The notes under the pieces are model-generated. The model did no database searches. It was given only the letters and a program-made list of their open reading frames with translations, and was not told where the DNA came from. 15,278 nucleotides of DNA from an uncultured Christensenella sp. (GTDB lineage: Bacteria; Bacillota; Clostridia; Christensenellales; Borkfalkiaceae). The translations under genes were made by a program, and so were the position numbers. Shown here one piece after another: positions 1-10,500 of this stretch (position 1 is the stretch's first letter; each line of letters opens with the position of its first letter). Location of the stretch: assembly GCA_910576655.1 (NCBI GenBank), contig CAJTJC010000023.1, positions 1-15,278 of the forward strand, in the 5' to 3' direction.

Positions 1-801
1 GTTATATACATCCCTATACAACCATGATTGTGTACTTGTATTATAATCGGCCTGATATCTTGCTAATCCACCAAGCCCCACGGGTATTACCAAATTTGCC
101 GTGTTGTGTACTTGAGAAGTAATATCAGTCCACTGATTTGCTGTACCTGCAGCATTAAGGTTTTCTATTCCTATCCAAACTCTCCCACCATACGTGTTAT
201 CACGATAATTTATCATTACCCACGTACCGGTAAAAGCATAGTTATTTATTTCATCAGGAGCAATAAACCAATCCTTTTGAGTATCCTCTTCGGAAACTTC
301 AACTTCACCATTGGCATAAGCTTCTTTGAATAATAATATATCATCATAAATGACCCCACCCCTTTTTACAGGTTCTTGAATATCTGAATGCATATTCGCT
401 GCCTGTTCCTCTGTAAGCACGCCGTCTCTATCTCTATTATAATCTATAACAGAGGTAGATTCAACAAGGGTTGCATTTTTCTTATCTTCCAACAAAATAG
501 CCAAAAGCTCGCGAACGTCAATATCGTTCACGTGACAGTATAAACTAACGAGCTCAAAATCAAGACTGAAAATTTCAGCTACATCCCTTATAACGCTTTC
601 ATCAAACCGTTCATTAAATTCTTCTTCAACGGTTTCGGAAACATCCTCTTGTACATACTTTTGGCTGTTAGTAGATATTTCCGTTTCTGCATATACTGCA
701 GCCTTATTTAAGCGTACAATTATAACACTTGACACCGTTGCAAGAATACACAAAAGCATAAAAAATAATATTAATAGTTTTTTAGTACCCGTAATTTTCA
801 T
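1..801 (-). CDS. Exported protein of unknown function, N-terminal 267 residues (3' end outside window)
   Basis: The minus-strand frame is open from ATG at 799-801 to the window edge, so the C-terminus is missing. The start is supported by a GAGGT ribosome binding site at 807-811, five bases from the ATG, and by a consensus promoter upstream. Residues 1-38 form a classical export signal: MKITGTKK, then a hydrophobic stretch LLILFFMLLCILATVSSVIIV, then a possible signal peptidase I site after VYA (residue 38); an uncleaved membrane anchor is the alternative. An acidic region (residues 50-75, many E/D) follows. A loop at 122-133 matches N-x-D-x-D-G of EF-hand/dockerin calcium loops but has Q where position 12 is normally E. 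The part from about residue 178 is rich in W, Y, N and G (TGTWVMINYRDNTYGG) and looks like a beta-sandwich, but I do not recognise the family. Codons are more AT-rich than in the giant gene. Function is unknown; an extracellular or surface role is inferred from the signal. Confidence 0.85.
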   Translation of the reverse strand, partial: MKITGTKKLLILFFMLLCILATVSSVIIVRLNKAAVYAETEISTNSQKYVQEDVSETVEEEFNERFDESVIRDVAEIFSLDFELVSLYCHVNDIDVRELLAILLEDKKNATLVESTSVIDYNRDRDGVLTEEQAANMHSDIQEPVKRGGVIYDDILLFKEAYANGEVEVSEEDTQKDWFIAPDEINNYAFTGTWVMINYRDNTYGGRVWIGIENLNAAGTANQWTDITSQVHNTANLVIPVGLGGLARYQADYNTSTQSWLYRDVYN

Positions 802-833
802 AACGGACCTCACAAAATAATAATTTCATATTT

Positions 834-856
834 AGGATATAATACCCCAATATCCT
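834..856. promoter_or_regulatory. Short inverted repeat in the leader of the left gene (possible operator or 5' hairpin)
   Basis: AGGATAT (834-840) and ATATCCT (850-856) form a perfect 7-bp inverted repeat with a 9-base spacer. It lies between the -10 box (871-876) and the ribosome binding site (807-811) of the minus-strand gene, at about +8 to +30 of the predicted transcript. That position suits a repressor site or a small leader hairpin. Seven base pairs in AT-rich DNA could also be chance. Confidence 0.35.
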
Positions 857-870
857 TTTTATCATTAATT

Positions 871-899
871 ATTATACTATTTAAATTTATTCTTGTCAA
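871..899 (-). promoter_or_regulatory. Consensus sigma-A/sigma-70 type promoter for the left minus-strand gene
   Basis: Read on the minus strand, TTGACA (899-894) is followed after exactly 17 bases by TATAAT (876-871). Both hexamers match the housekeeping consensus 6 of 6 with optimal spacing. The predicted start is near 864, giving a leader of about 60 nt to the ATG at 801. Nothing comparable was seen facing the giant gene. Confidence 0.82.
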
Positions 900-1011
900 C
901 ATTATATATGTTTTTTTGCTTTTCTTCGTGTTTTTTATTATGATTAATATATTTAATATACAAATATTTGAAAAATAAAGCAAATTTTTACTATTTTACT
1001 ATATTTTTCTA

Positions 1012-1073
1012 CCCCTCAATGGGATGGGTCCACTCTACCCTAAAGGGTAGAGTGGACCCATCCCATTGAGGGG
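1012..1073. repeat. Perfect 30-bp inverted repeat with 2-nt loop
   Basis: Arms 1012-1041 and 1044-1073 are exact reverse complements around an AA loop (1042-1043). The arms are GC-rich inside a very AT-rich spacer, so the element stands out in composition. It is not followed by a T-run on the plus strand, nor by a clean one on the minus strand, and it lies between divergent genes, so a simple terminator role is unlikely. It could form a cruciform, a very stable RNA hairpin, a MITE-like remnant, a protein-binding palindrome, or a fold-back assembly artefact. Confidence 0.93.
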
Positions 1074-1078
1074 GGGGG
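1070..1078 (+). repeat. Homopolymer tract of nine G
   Basis: Nine consecutive G residues begin in the outer end of the right hairpin arm and continue five bases past the palindrome. Mononucleotide tracts of this length are known slippage sites behind phase variation of surface proteins in other bacteria. Here the tract lies 138 bp upstream of the giant gene's first ATG. It is also a place where sequencing and assembly errors concentrate. Confidence 0.9.
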
Positions 1079-1215
1079 TCACCATATTACCAAAACAATC
1101 TAATATATTTACGCTTTCTTTATGAAACGCTGAAACAAAGTAAAATAGATAGCATATTTCTTATTTTATTCACTCCAAAACCTCCATAACTCTTGAACCC
1201 GGACAAAGACTAAAT

Positions 1216-1557
1216 ATGCAGTACTATATGATGCCCAACAACAGCGGGTCAAACAGGATTAACTACGGGGGTTATACTTATGGTAACAATTGTTACCAGC
1301 ACCTAGAATCAATCTATTGGTACGGCGGAAGCGTAGCCAACACCGGAATGTGGTCTTCAATAATAATAGACGGTGATGCCCCCACAGGCTCTATGTTCTG
1401 CGTTACAAAAGGAACTACACAGCGAGATATTAACGGGTATTATGGAACGAGATACTCTTGGTATAACTTCAGTAACACCGTAAATACTTCAAGTAGCACG
1501 TACCTTAACCGTAGTGCCAATAGGTGGTGTTATTGGATTGATATAGTACGTAAGGAC
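1216..1557 (+). other. N-terminal Tyr/Asn/Ser/Trp-rich domain of the giant protein
   Basis: Residues 1-114 are unlike the rest of the protein: rich in Y, N, S, W and G, with three cysteines (C26, C62, C105) and no Ig signature. Landmarks are QYYMMPNN near the start, GMWSSIIIDGDAP around residue 50, and a closing strand RWCYWIDIVRKD just before PPKP (115-118), where the Ig array begins. The upstream extension SITLEPGQRLN reads like a preceding beta strand, so the true domain may start before the ATG. A jelly-roll or lectin-like fold is possible but not recognised. Codon use is less GC-biased than in the repeats. Confidence 0.6.
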
Positions 1558-4500
1558 CCTCCCAAGCCTACGCTTGCCGCCGTTGACGGCGGACCTTCGA
1601 CGGATACAAAAGAGGCTTATTTCGAGGGCGAGCCTGTAACGCTTGCTATGACGCCCGATTATGGCGCGTCAATGCTCGTTTGGTCGGCGGCAACGAACTC
1701 CAGCTTTTCCAGTCCCGACAGCTCGGTAACGCTTAAATCTCGTTCTCAGCACGGCGTAGAATCTACCGTTACTAACGGTTTTACGCCGGCAGATATCGTG
1801 ATTCAGTCTTCTGCTGCGGGAACGCACTATATAAAATTAGAGTCCGTGACGGGGCGTTGGGCGGATGGTTCGCGTGACCCCGCAATTTTTAAACTGATAA
1901 TAAAGACAAAAGAAACAACAAGGCCAAGTATGCAGGGCGGAACGGGAGTTTCCGCCAATGGCAAAGAAAAGGTTGTGCATTATAACGGCGATTATCAAAC
2001 GGTTACGTTTATTAACGCCGACAAGAATCTGGTAAGCTACGTAGCTCCCGGTATGATTGAAGAGTCCTGGGACGAGGTCGGCGGGGTATGGACGCTTGTT
2101 CTCAAACAAAAAGATAGAGGCAAGTATACCATTAACCTTTCAATATCCAATCCTGCGGGCTGCGTCTGGTCGGATACCAAGACTACGGAAAGTTTGCAAT
2201 TTACCTTCCAGATTAAGGAAATGCTTATTAAAAAACCCGTAGTAACGGCATGGCCGTCCGGCACGAATATGACGCATACGTCCAACACGTGCGAGGTCGA
2301 CTACGACGGAACTTTAAAAGAGCTGAAAATTTCCCCTGCGCGGCAGGAACAGCTTATTATAATTGCCGCGGGACTTAAATACGATTTTATTGATACCGAC
2401 GACGACGGTATTGCTGAAACCTGCGTATTCCAGATGCAGGATTCAGGCACGCAAACTATAACCATAATGCCCAACGAAGGGTATATGTGGGAGGATAAAA
2501 CTTCAACCACAATTTCGTTTACGTTCAAGATAAAGGCGGTTCCGATAGATTTCCCGACGCTGAAGAGCGACCCTTTCATATCGGGCAATCAAAAGACGGT
2601 TACGTTCGAGCCGACCCCCGGGTGGTTTACCGAACTCGTTATCGAAAACTGCCCCAAGGACGCTATTGCATACGTTACGGCAATGGACGAGGTCAGTTGG
2701 GAAGCGCCTTCGGACATCAACAAGGACCCCGAAGATATAATCGACTTTGACCGCAGCGTGCTTACGCTGAAGGCTTCGAATGCAAACAAATACGTAATTA
2801 CTTTCGGACTTACTTCAACCAACTACCGTTGGAAAAATTCGGGCACTTCGCCTCCTACTTTCGTGCTTTTGATTAATAAGTGCGAATTGGAAAAGCCGAA
2901 GATTAACGAGCCGATAACCCCCGGTGGGGCAATAGAGGGTAATACCAAAACTATTTACTACAACGTGGACCCTACCCTCGGTCAGCCCAGCACTCCGGAA
3001 GAAGACAGATTTTTCAAGCTTTTTGTCGGCGGCTTAACCGGTGGTCGTGCGGGCCTCGACTATGATGCGGGGCAAGTATCCATAAGATATTCGAAAGAAG
3101 GTCTCAGAGAGGATTGGACGGACGTCGGTGATACGCTTGCTTCGTCTATTGCAAACCTTACGCTTTGGGGCGATAAGGCGGGCAACTATCTGATAAATAT
3201 TACCCCTACCGACAACTATAAGTGGAAAGACGGCACCAACGACATGATAACCTTCAAGTTCGTCGTAACGCCGGTCGCCCACGATACGCTGCAAATGTTT
3301 GTAAGCCAGACGGGCAGCACCAGCTGGGTTCCCGTTGACCGTAACGGTGAGGCGGATTACACCAACGAACGTAAAGAATTCCGTATCGGCAATGAAAAAA
3401 TTGCCACGGAGTACTTTATAGGAAACGATATGGCGTTCGCGCTTGTCGAAAACGACGACAGGGAAACTATCAGAAGCTTCCCCGACGGATTCCAGCTGAA
3501 GGTTGTAAATCTCGGTAAGGATAAAGACGGAAGAGATATAACAATTCTCGAAGGTTATGCTACAAACGCCGGACTCTACACGATAAGGCTTCGTCTTCAA
3601 GACGAAAACTATGCGTGGCGCGACGGCTCCGGTATAGACGTATTCTATACGTTTACAATTCACGCGCAGTCGATAGGCACGCCTAAAATCCTCGGCGGCG
3701 AGGGCGGCGGCGGACAGAACTATACGCCTTACGAATCTCAAAATTTTGTAATTGCAGGCTATAACGGTTCAAAAATACAGATGGTTATAAGCGTTAAAAA
3801 CGCGTCTTCGATAATAACCGTTATTTTCGACCCCGACGGCAATGACGTAGACCCTACGTCACCCAACGGCAAGGGTATATGGCAGGAAAGCTGGGGCTCG
3901 GCAGGCTATGAAGACGGTATTGACAGGCTTATAGTCAATTCGATAAACGTCGGCAATCACAAGGTAAGGCTTAAAATCAACGACCCCAACTACAGATGGG
4001 ATAACAACGCTTCTCACTACGAATTCAGAATAGTAGTAGACTATGCCGAGGTTGACGACATCGTATTCAGTTACAGTGAAAACGACGACGAGCCTGCGGC
4101 GGTCGGAAGCAATAACTCGATGGCGTCGAAGACCTTTGACGTTGAGACGACGCATAGAATTACCGTTACGCGTTCGACCGACGACTTTGCAAATACGCCT
4201 TTCGATACCCAGTTTACTTTCGAAATAAGCTACAACAAGCCCAATTACGAAGTAAAGGCGTTCAAGTATAACGCAGACAGCCTCGTGCTCGATTTCTACG
4301 ATTCGAACGTATACTACATCAACATTTATCTTACGCCCAACTACCGTTGGAAATCTATGAGGGAAGTCGGCGCGGCAATGCGCATGATTTTCGAGGTCCG
4401 TCCCAAGACGGTGGCTGTTCCTACGATAATAGACGAGGGCGAAAAGAACGACGATGGCACGCCCGCTGCGTCCATAAATCCGACCTTGCGCGAAAAATCG

Positions 4501-7500
4501 ATTACTTACGACGCGAAGACCTCGCAGAGTATAGCGATTAACTTCGGCGTGGATTACAGGGCGTACGTTGTGGACGATACGTTGACGACGTCGTTCCTGA
4601 AGCGTGATACAACCGTAACCACGCTTGACAAAAAAATAAGATATACCGCAAAGAGCGCGGGCACTTACGTTGTCGCGCTGACGCTGTCTGACACCAATAA
4701 CTATACCTGGGCGGGCGCAATAACCGTATATTATACGCTTAAAATTCTTCCCCGCTCGATAGGTATTCCCGACGCGTTCTATATCGATTCGAAGTATATC
4801 AACGACGTCCACGAGGACTACGAGGACATTAAAAACGGCGTAAACAGCACGGTAATCACGCCCGACGCAAACGACGAATATAAGACGACGCACGCGTATA
4901 CGGGTAAATTGCAGTACGTATACCTGTTCGGATATGCCGTAGAAAACAGCGAGGTTACCATAACCGTATCTGCTTCGGATACCACCAACTCCGACGGACT
5001 AGGGCACAACGACGTTTCGGTTTCGGGTATCACGCGCGGACACTACGTCTTTGCAAGGCTGGTTAACGAATATACGATAACCGTTGAATTCAAGCTGAAC
5101 GCAGAGTTCGGTACGCCTAACTGTCATTGGTCGGGCGTTCCCGTAGGCTCTGATATTCTGCCGAGAATATTCACTCTCGAAATAGAGAAGCTCGGTATCG
5201 ATACTCCCGTGCTTCAGCCCGACCCGACGAAGGTATTCGTAAACGACGAAATGGAGTACCATTTCACTTACGACGGACTTAGCTACGGCCCGACGCTCGT
5301 AATTGAGAAGTGCCTTGCGTCTACACCCGTCAAGTTTATGGGTTATACCTATAATCAGGCGAGAACCAAGGTTTCGCTCGACGACGTAAACGGTATCCTC
5401 AGCTTCAGTATAACGGGTACGGCTCAGGTCGGTACGGAATATTTGCTTACAGTTTCGCTCGACGATAAAAACGAGTACTGGAACAACCCGCTTAATCCGA
5501 CCGATAAAACCGACGTCAACGACAAGCGTATCTATATTGTAATCGATAAGCTCGGTATCAAGGCTCCCACTATTCTGGACGAGGGGGAGGCGGACGCTAC
5601 CTATGCGCCTGACGGACTTTCCAAAAAGTTCACGTACGATACTACGCCTTGGCCCAACGCAATGACCATCACCGATATAGTTGCGGGTCGACTTGAATTC
5701 AAGACGCTTGACTCGTCAATGAGCGCGACTATCGCCGCTAACGGCGACGTGGTGGTCGGAACGAGCAAGGCGGATTCGGGTACGTACCCGATAGTGTTCA
5801 ATCTTAAAGACAAGACCAATCTCAAGTGGGACGGCACTGCCGATGATTCTAACGATATAACCTTCTCGCTTATTATCGACCCTATAAGAATTGCAAAGCC
5901 CGTGCTTGACCATGCGGCTATGGCTGGACTGTACAACAACGCAGATACAGTAGTGTTAACCGATACCGAACTTGAAGTTATTTACTACAAGGATTCGGGC
6001 AACGCGAGCAAGAATCAGTATATAGTTATCAAGAATTTCGTTGACGACGAAGACCAGATGACTTATACAATAGGCTCTGCAAAATGGGACGACGAGGTAA
6101 TCAAGTACAATTCGAATACATGCCTTAAAGGCGGCTCGGCTACTGTCGGTACCTATACCGTAACGATTTCGCCTAAGCCCAACGTGGGCTGGGACGACGG
6201 CACGGTCGGCGACATCGTGTTTACGCTTAAAATCGACAAGAAGGGGTACACTACTCCCGATATTGACGACCCCGGTATGCGCGAAACGCCGCAGAACCCT
6301 ACGGTTATCGACCAGACGAGAACGGTTACCTACATTCTGAATACGGAACAGGACCTGTTAATCAAGAACGTCGATAACAAGATTATGAAGCTTGCCGAAA
6401 GGTCAGACGGACTTGATTATATCGGCGTAAGCGGAACGGACGATAACGAGTACCTGTTTAAAGCGAAGAACGCGGGAACTTATACCGTTAAGTTCGCGCT
6501 GCTCAATCCCCATAACGAGTATCTCGATTACGACACGACGAAGCTGAAGGATTACGTAACGTATACGTTCATAATCAACAAGCTCAGCCTTGACATACCC
6601 GTAATCGATACCGACGGCGACCTGCTCCTAAAAGACGAAACGGCAACGAACGATACGTTTACCGCCGTTTACGACTCGGGCAGACACGGCGCTTTGGTGC
6701 TCAACGTACTGGGTAAAGACTATATGACCTATAAAGCGGTCAACGGTATGTTCGATATGGAAACCGGTTCGCATAAGGGTCAGTTCTATTACGGTCAGCA
6801 AGTAGCTACCACTATGCTTACGCCCGACCCCAACGCTACTTACGACACTATTGCAAACGTGTTCAATCAGAGCGTTGTGGACGGCAATACGATTGTAACC
6901 AAGGTCGACGGCAGCTTCGTTTCTACGACGACTCATACAAGTCAGCAGCTTAAAAGAGAAAACTTTATCTTGATTCACGCGGCTGAACCCGACACTTACG
7001 AGCTTGTGTTCACGCTTAAGGACACTGACAACGTAGAGTGGGCGGGCGGCACGAATTCGGACAAGAAAGTTAAGCTTGTAATCGGCAAAAAGAAGATTCC
7101 GGCACCCGACTATAACGGTGCGTTTACTCAGGCATATACGGGCGCTCCTATTAATTTCGAGCTTAAAAACGTATACGGCGTCAAATACAATGACGTAGAC
7201 GGCAATCCCGTTAATCCTGCTTTCGAGTATGAAATCGTAAGTATTACCAAGGACGGCAGCACGGCAAATAACAAAATGGCGGTAACGGGTCTCGACACCA
7301 CCACCAACGTAATGACGCTTACTGCTACCGAAATCGGCAAGTACAAGGTTACGGTAACGATTAGCGATACCAAGTATACCGAATGGACTTCCACTTCGTC
7401 GACGACGAAAGAATTTACTTTCACAATCACGAAGAGCAGTATTTCGCCTACGATTACTTACGTTAATCCCGTGCTTTCGGACGGAAGCACCCCTGACGCG

Positions 7501-10500
7501 GCAACATTGCTTAACTTTACGCAAGGTACGTTCAAGTGGCCCAAGAGCTCGTACGTAACGGCGCAAATCACGTTCCCCAACCTTTTAAAAGACGGGGATA
7601 AGATTGCAATTGACAGTACGCTCGGCTTCGAGGTTTACTACGTCAACAACGCTGCTCCCGGCGTAAAGCTGTCGTTCAAGACGCTAGACCCCGCAACCGA
7701 GGCGGCAGACCTGTTCAGCGCAAACGCGCCCACTACCGCGGGCGACTACGTTTCGGCGAACGATTCGCATTGGACTTTACAGCTTACTGCTACGGGCGAG
7801 TACAATCTTATTTATAAATTCCTGCTCGAACCCGATACCACCCATCATAAGGAAGACGAAACGCTTAACAAGCTGGTAATACCCAGAGGCAATTATTCGC
7901 TGCACGTAAATCAGCTTGCTACGAATAATACGTACGTCGTTTCAAGCGCAAACAGCGGCTTCGAGGTTGAACCCGACCGCGCGCCTTTCGATACGCAGCG
8001 TATCTTCGACAGCATTATTTGGGAAAGGTATCTGCTCAGCGACCCCGACACGGTTGTACAGACCTATACGCTTGCCGATATTTTCGGCGCGGGTACTACG
8101 AACAGTTGGTCGAATATGACTGCTGCCGATGCGGTGAAGCTTCCTTTCCTCGAGGATAACGATTCCTACGGTTTCAGGGTTAACCTCGATGCCAAGGGCT
8201 TGCAGGGTCCCGATGCAACTGCGACGCCGGCGACAAGTGTCAAAGAAGCTTTGCAGAGGTGGGAAGTTAAATGGGACGGCACTTATGGCGGTAAGTCGGT
8301 AGCCAAATATGCGGGCGCTTATTCGGTAAGCGTGACGATTAAGGCTCTTGACCCCGATATGTATAGCTTTGCCGATACGACGTATACCTTCTATTACAGT
8401 ATTTCAAAGGTTCTTTACGACCTTGACGGTCTTGTATGGGACTATATTGCCGACGGCAATAACCCGTTCGAATACGACGGTACCGCCAAGACGGTTAAGC
8501 TCAGCGGTGCGCTTCCCGAAGGTCTTTCGATTGCGTCTTACGACGTAAGCGGTTTTGACCGTAACTCGCAGATTTCGGCAAAATATTACGCCGACGACCC
8601 TACGGATACGGCTAAAAACTATTATACGAGCGTAGTATTCGCATCGAACAACCCCAACTACGAAGTGCCGGACGTAAACGACCCTACTACCTATATCGAT
8701 AGCGGCGGTGCGTTCAAGTGGACGGTTGTATGGGGTATAAAGAAAGCCAAGATTACGGCTAACTGGACCTCTAAGATGACCGGAGACGGCTCGGCTACCA
8801 TGTCGATACCTTTGCTTGACGCTCACGGCGAAAAGGTCGATTATACCTATTACAGGGATAACGGCGACGCCGACCCGCTCAACTGGGATATTGTAACGAC
8901 GTTCGAGCATACCGGATTTACCGACTATATGGTGGTCGCTACGCTGAAGAGCAACCCTTCCAACCCCGAAACCGATTTCGCAAACAATTACGAGCTTACG
9001 GTTTCGCCCGGTAACGGAACGGCGGGTCCCGTTGCGAATTCACTCAAATTCACTCTTGCGCCCGGCGCGGCAATAACAATAGAGTTGAAGATTGACGAGG
9101 TTGCTCAGCTTGACGGCGAGCTTGACCCTCTGCCTTCGTCCAATATATTCAAGTACGACGGAGAGACGACGTATTCGGCAACGGCGACGATTGTCGGCAT
9201 AGCCGCAGTAAGCTCGCTTACAGACGCAAATCTTAAACTCACCTATTACAGCACTTCTAACAAGTTCAGACCCATACCCGCTCCCAGCGAGCCCGGTCAC
9301 TATCTTGTTAAGGTTCAGCTTGTAAACATTCCTCCCGACGACACCAACGAATATCAGCTTGCGCAGACGGAGTTCTATTTCGATATCGAAAAGGGCGACT
9401 TCGACGAGGACGATATTTACTGGCGCTATACCCATACGGATAAAGACGGCAACGTTATCGTTGCGAAGTATGACCCGACTATGGGTACGGGAACGTGGGT
9501 AATCGAATCGTTTACCGACGTGGACGGAAACGTCGACACGACCAAACAAGGTCTTGCTATTTCGTCGTTCGATTACGACGGACGCACTCACACTATCGAG
9601 CTTGTCAGCGACGATACAAACCTTGTCGTAACTACCAAGAACAGAGCTCAGCTCGACGCAGGCAAGTATACGCAGGCAGATAAGAACGCTGCGATTGCTT
9701 CGTTCAGCTTCAACGGAAAACTTTGGAACAGTCCTTCAATCCAGTCCGTTATGGAATGGGAAATCAAGAAGGCGATAATCCAGCTTTCCGCTATGAGCTG
9801 GGACTACGACGCGCCCTACGTTTACACAATTAGCGGCGGCGACGAGAAGAAGTTCTCCGTTACGATGGACGACGTGCCCGACCTTATTCAGACTTTCGTC
9901 AAGTACGAAACCTACGATATAAGCGGCGACGAGGCTAAACGTCTTGATACGCATGTGCTTACGAAGGCAGGCAAGTACAGAACGGATTTCACTTGTAAAG
10001 ATTTCTTAGACGACGGCAACGCCGCCATGCTCAAGAACTACGAGGTTGACGACAAGGATTTATTGACCCAGTCTCTTGAATGGGAAATAGAGGTTCGCGA
10101 AATAACCGTTCCCGTTTCCAACGGAAGCTGGACGGAGTTCGACGGGCTCGCGCACGACCTCATGACGTCTATCAACGTTCTTCCTGAATGGGAGGAGTAT
10201 CTCACCGTTTCGATAAAGGCGGACTTGGGCGCAGGCTTGGTCAATTACGACGGAACGGACGAATTCGGCAACGAGCTGTTTGCCTCTCATGCGGGTAGCT
10301 ATGAATTTACGTTCTCTATCAAAGAGGGCATAAACAGCGACGACCAGACTAACGTCAGATTTGCGGTTGCCACGAACGCGCTCGAAGACCAGAAGACGAC
10401 TATTACAATCAACAAGGCTGTAATGACCGTCGACGACTGGAACGAGCACGAAGAGGCTTCCACGGTAGTTCTTTCGGGAAATTACGTTTCCAACGAGTTC

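Larger units (their letters stand above)
802..1215. other. AT-rich divergent intergenic region (414 bp)
   Basis: This region separates the two divergently oriented genes. It holds the left-gene promoter (871-899), its leader palindrome (834-856), the long perfect hairpin (1012-1073) and the G9 tract (1070-1078), each listed separately. Between 1079 and 1215 I see no good promoter for the giant gene: TAAAAT at 1141-1146 resembles a -10 box but has no -35 partner at 17 bp. TTGAAA (968-973) with TATTTT (992-997) is another weak plus-strand candidate, upstream of the hairpin. No protein-like reading frame with a start codon was found. Confidence 0.6.

Noticed and set aside
106..333. Plus-strand frame of 75 codons at the left edge
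   Set aside because: It is antisense to the left gene, whose frame has a promoter, a ribosome binding site and a signal peptide.
1019..1069. Sixteen-codon open frame inside the hairpin (ATG at 1019, TGA at 1067)
   Set aside because: It has no ribosome binding site, and its sequence is fully dictated by the palindrome; a leader peptide cannot be supported.
1012..1078. Hairpin as a Rho-independent terminator
   Set aside because: No U-run follows on the plus strand and only a mixed A/T stretch on the minus strand; it also lies upstream of both flanking genes rather than after one.
1070..1187. Start-less open frame through the G9 tract and on to TAA at 1185-1187, as a possible lost N-terminal part
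   Set aside because: It has no start codon, no signal-peptide pattern and looks like translated AT-rich spacer; no resemblance to the downstream domain was seen.
3859..4893. Long minus-strand open frame (344 codons) inside the giant gene
   Set aside because: It lies antisense to clearly repetitive coding sequence, and its arginine- and valine-rich translation mirrors the GAC/TAC/AAC codons of the sense strand. Similar shadows at 3034-3741, 6628-7566, 10060-11007 and 13975-14973 were rejected for the same reason.
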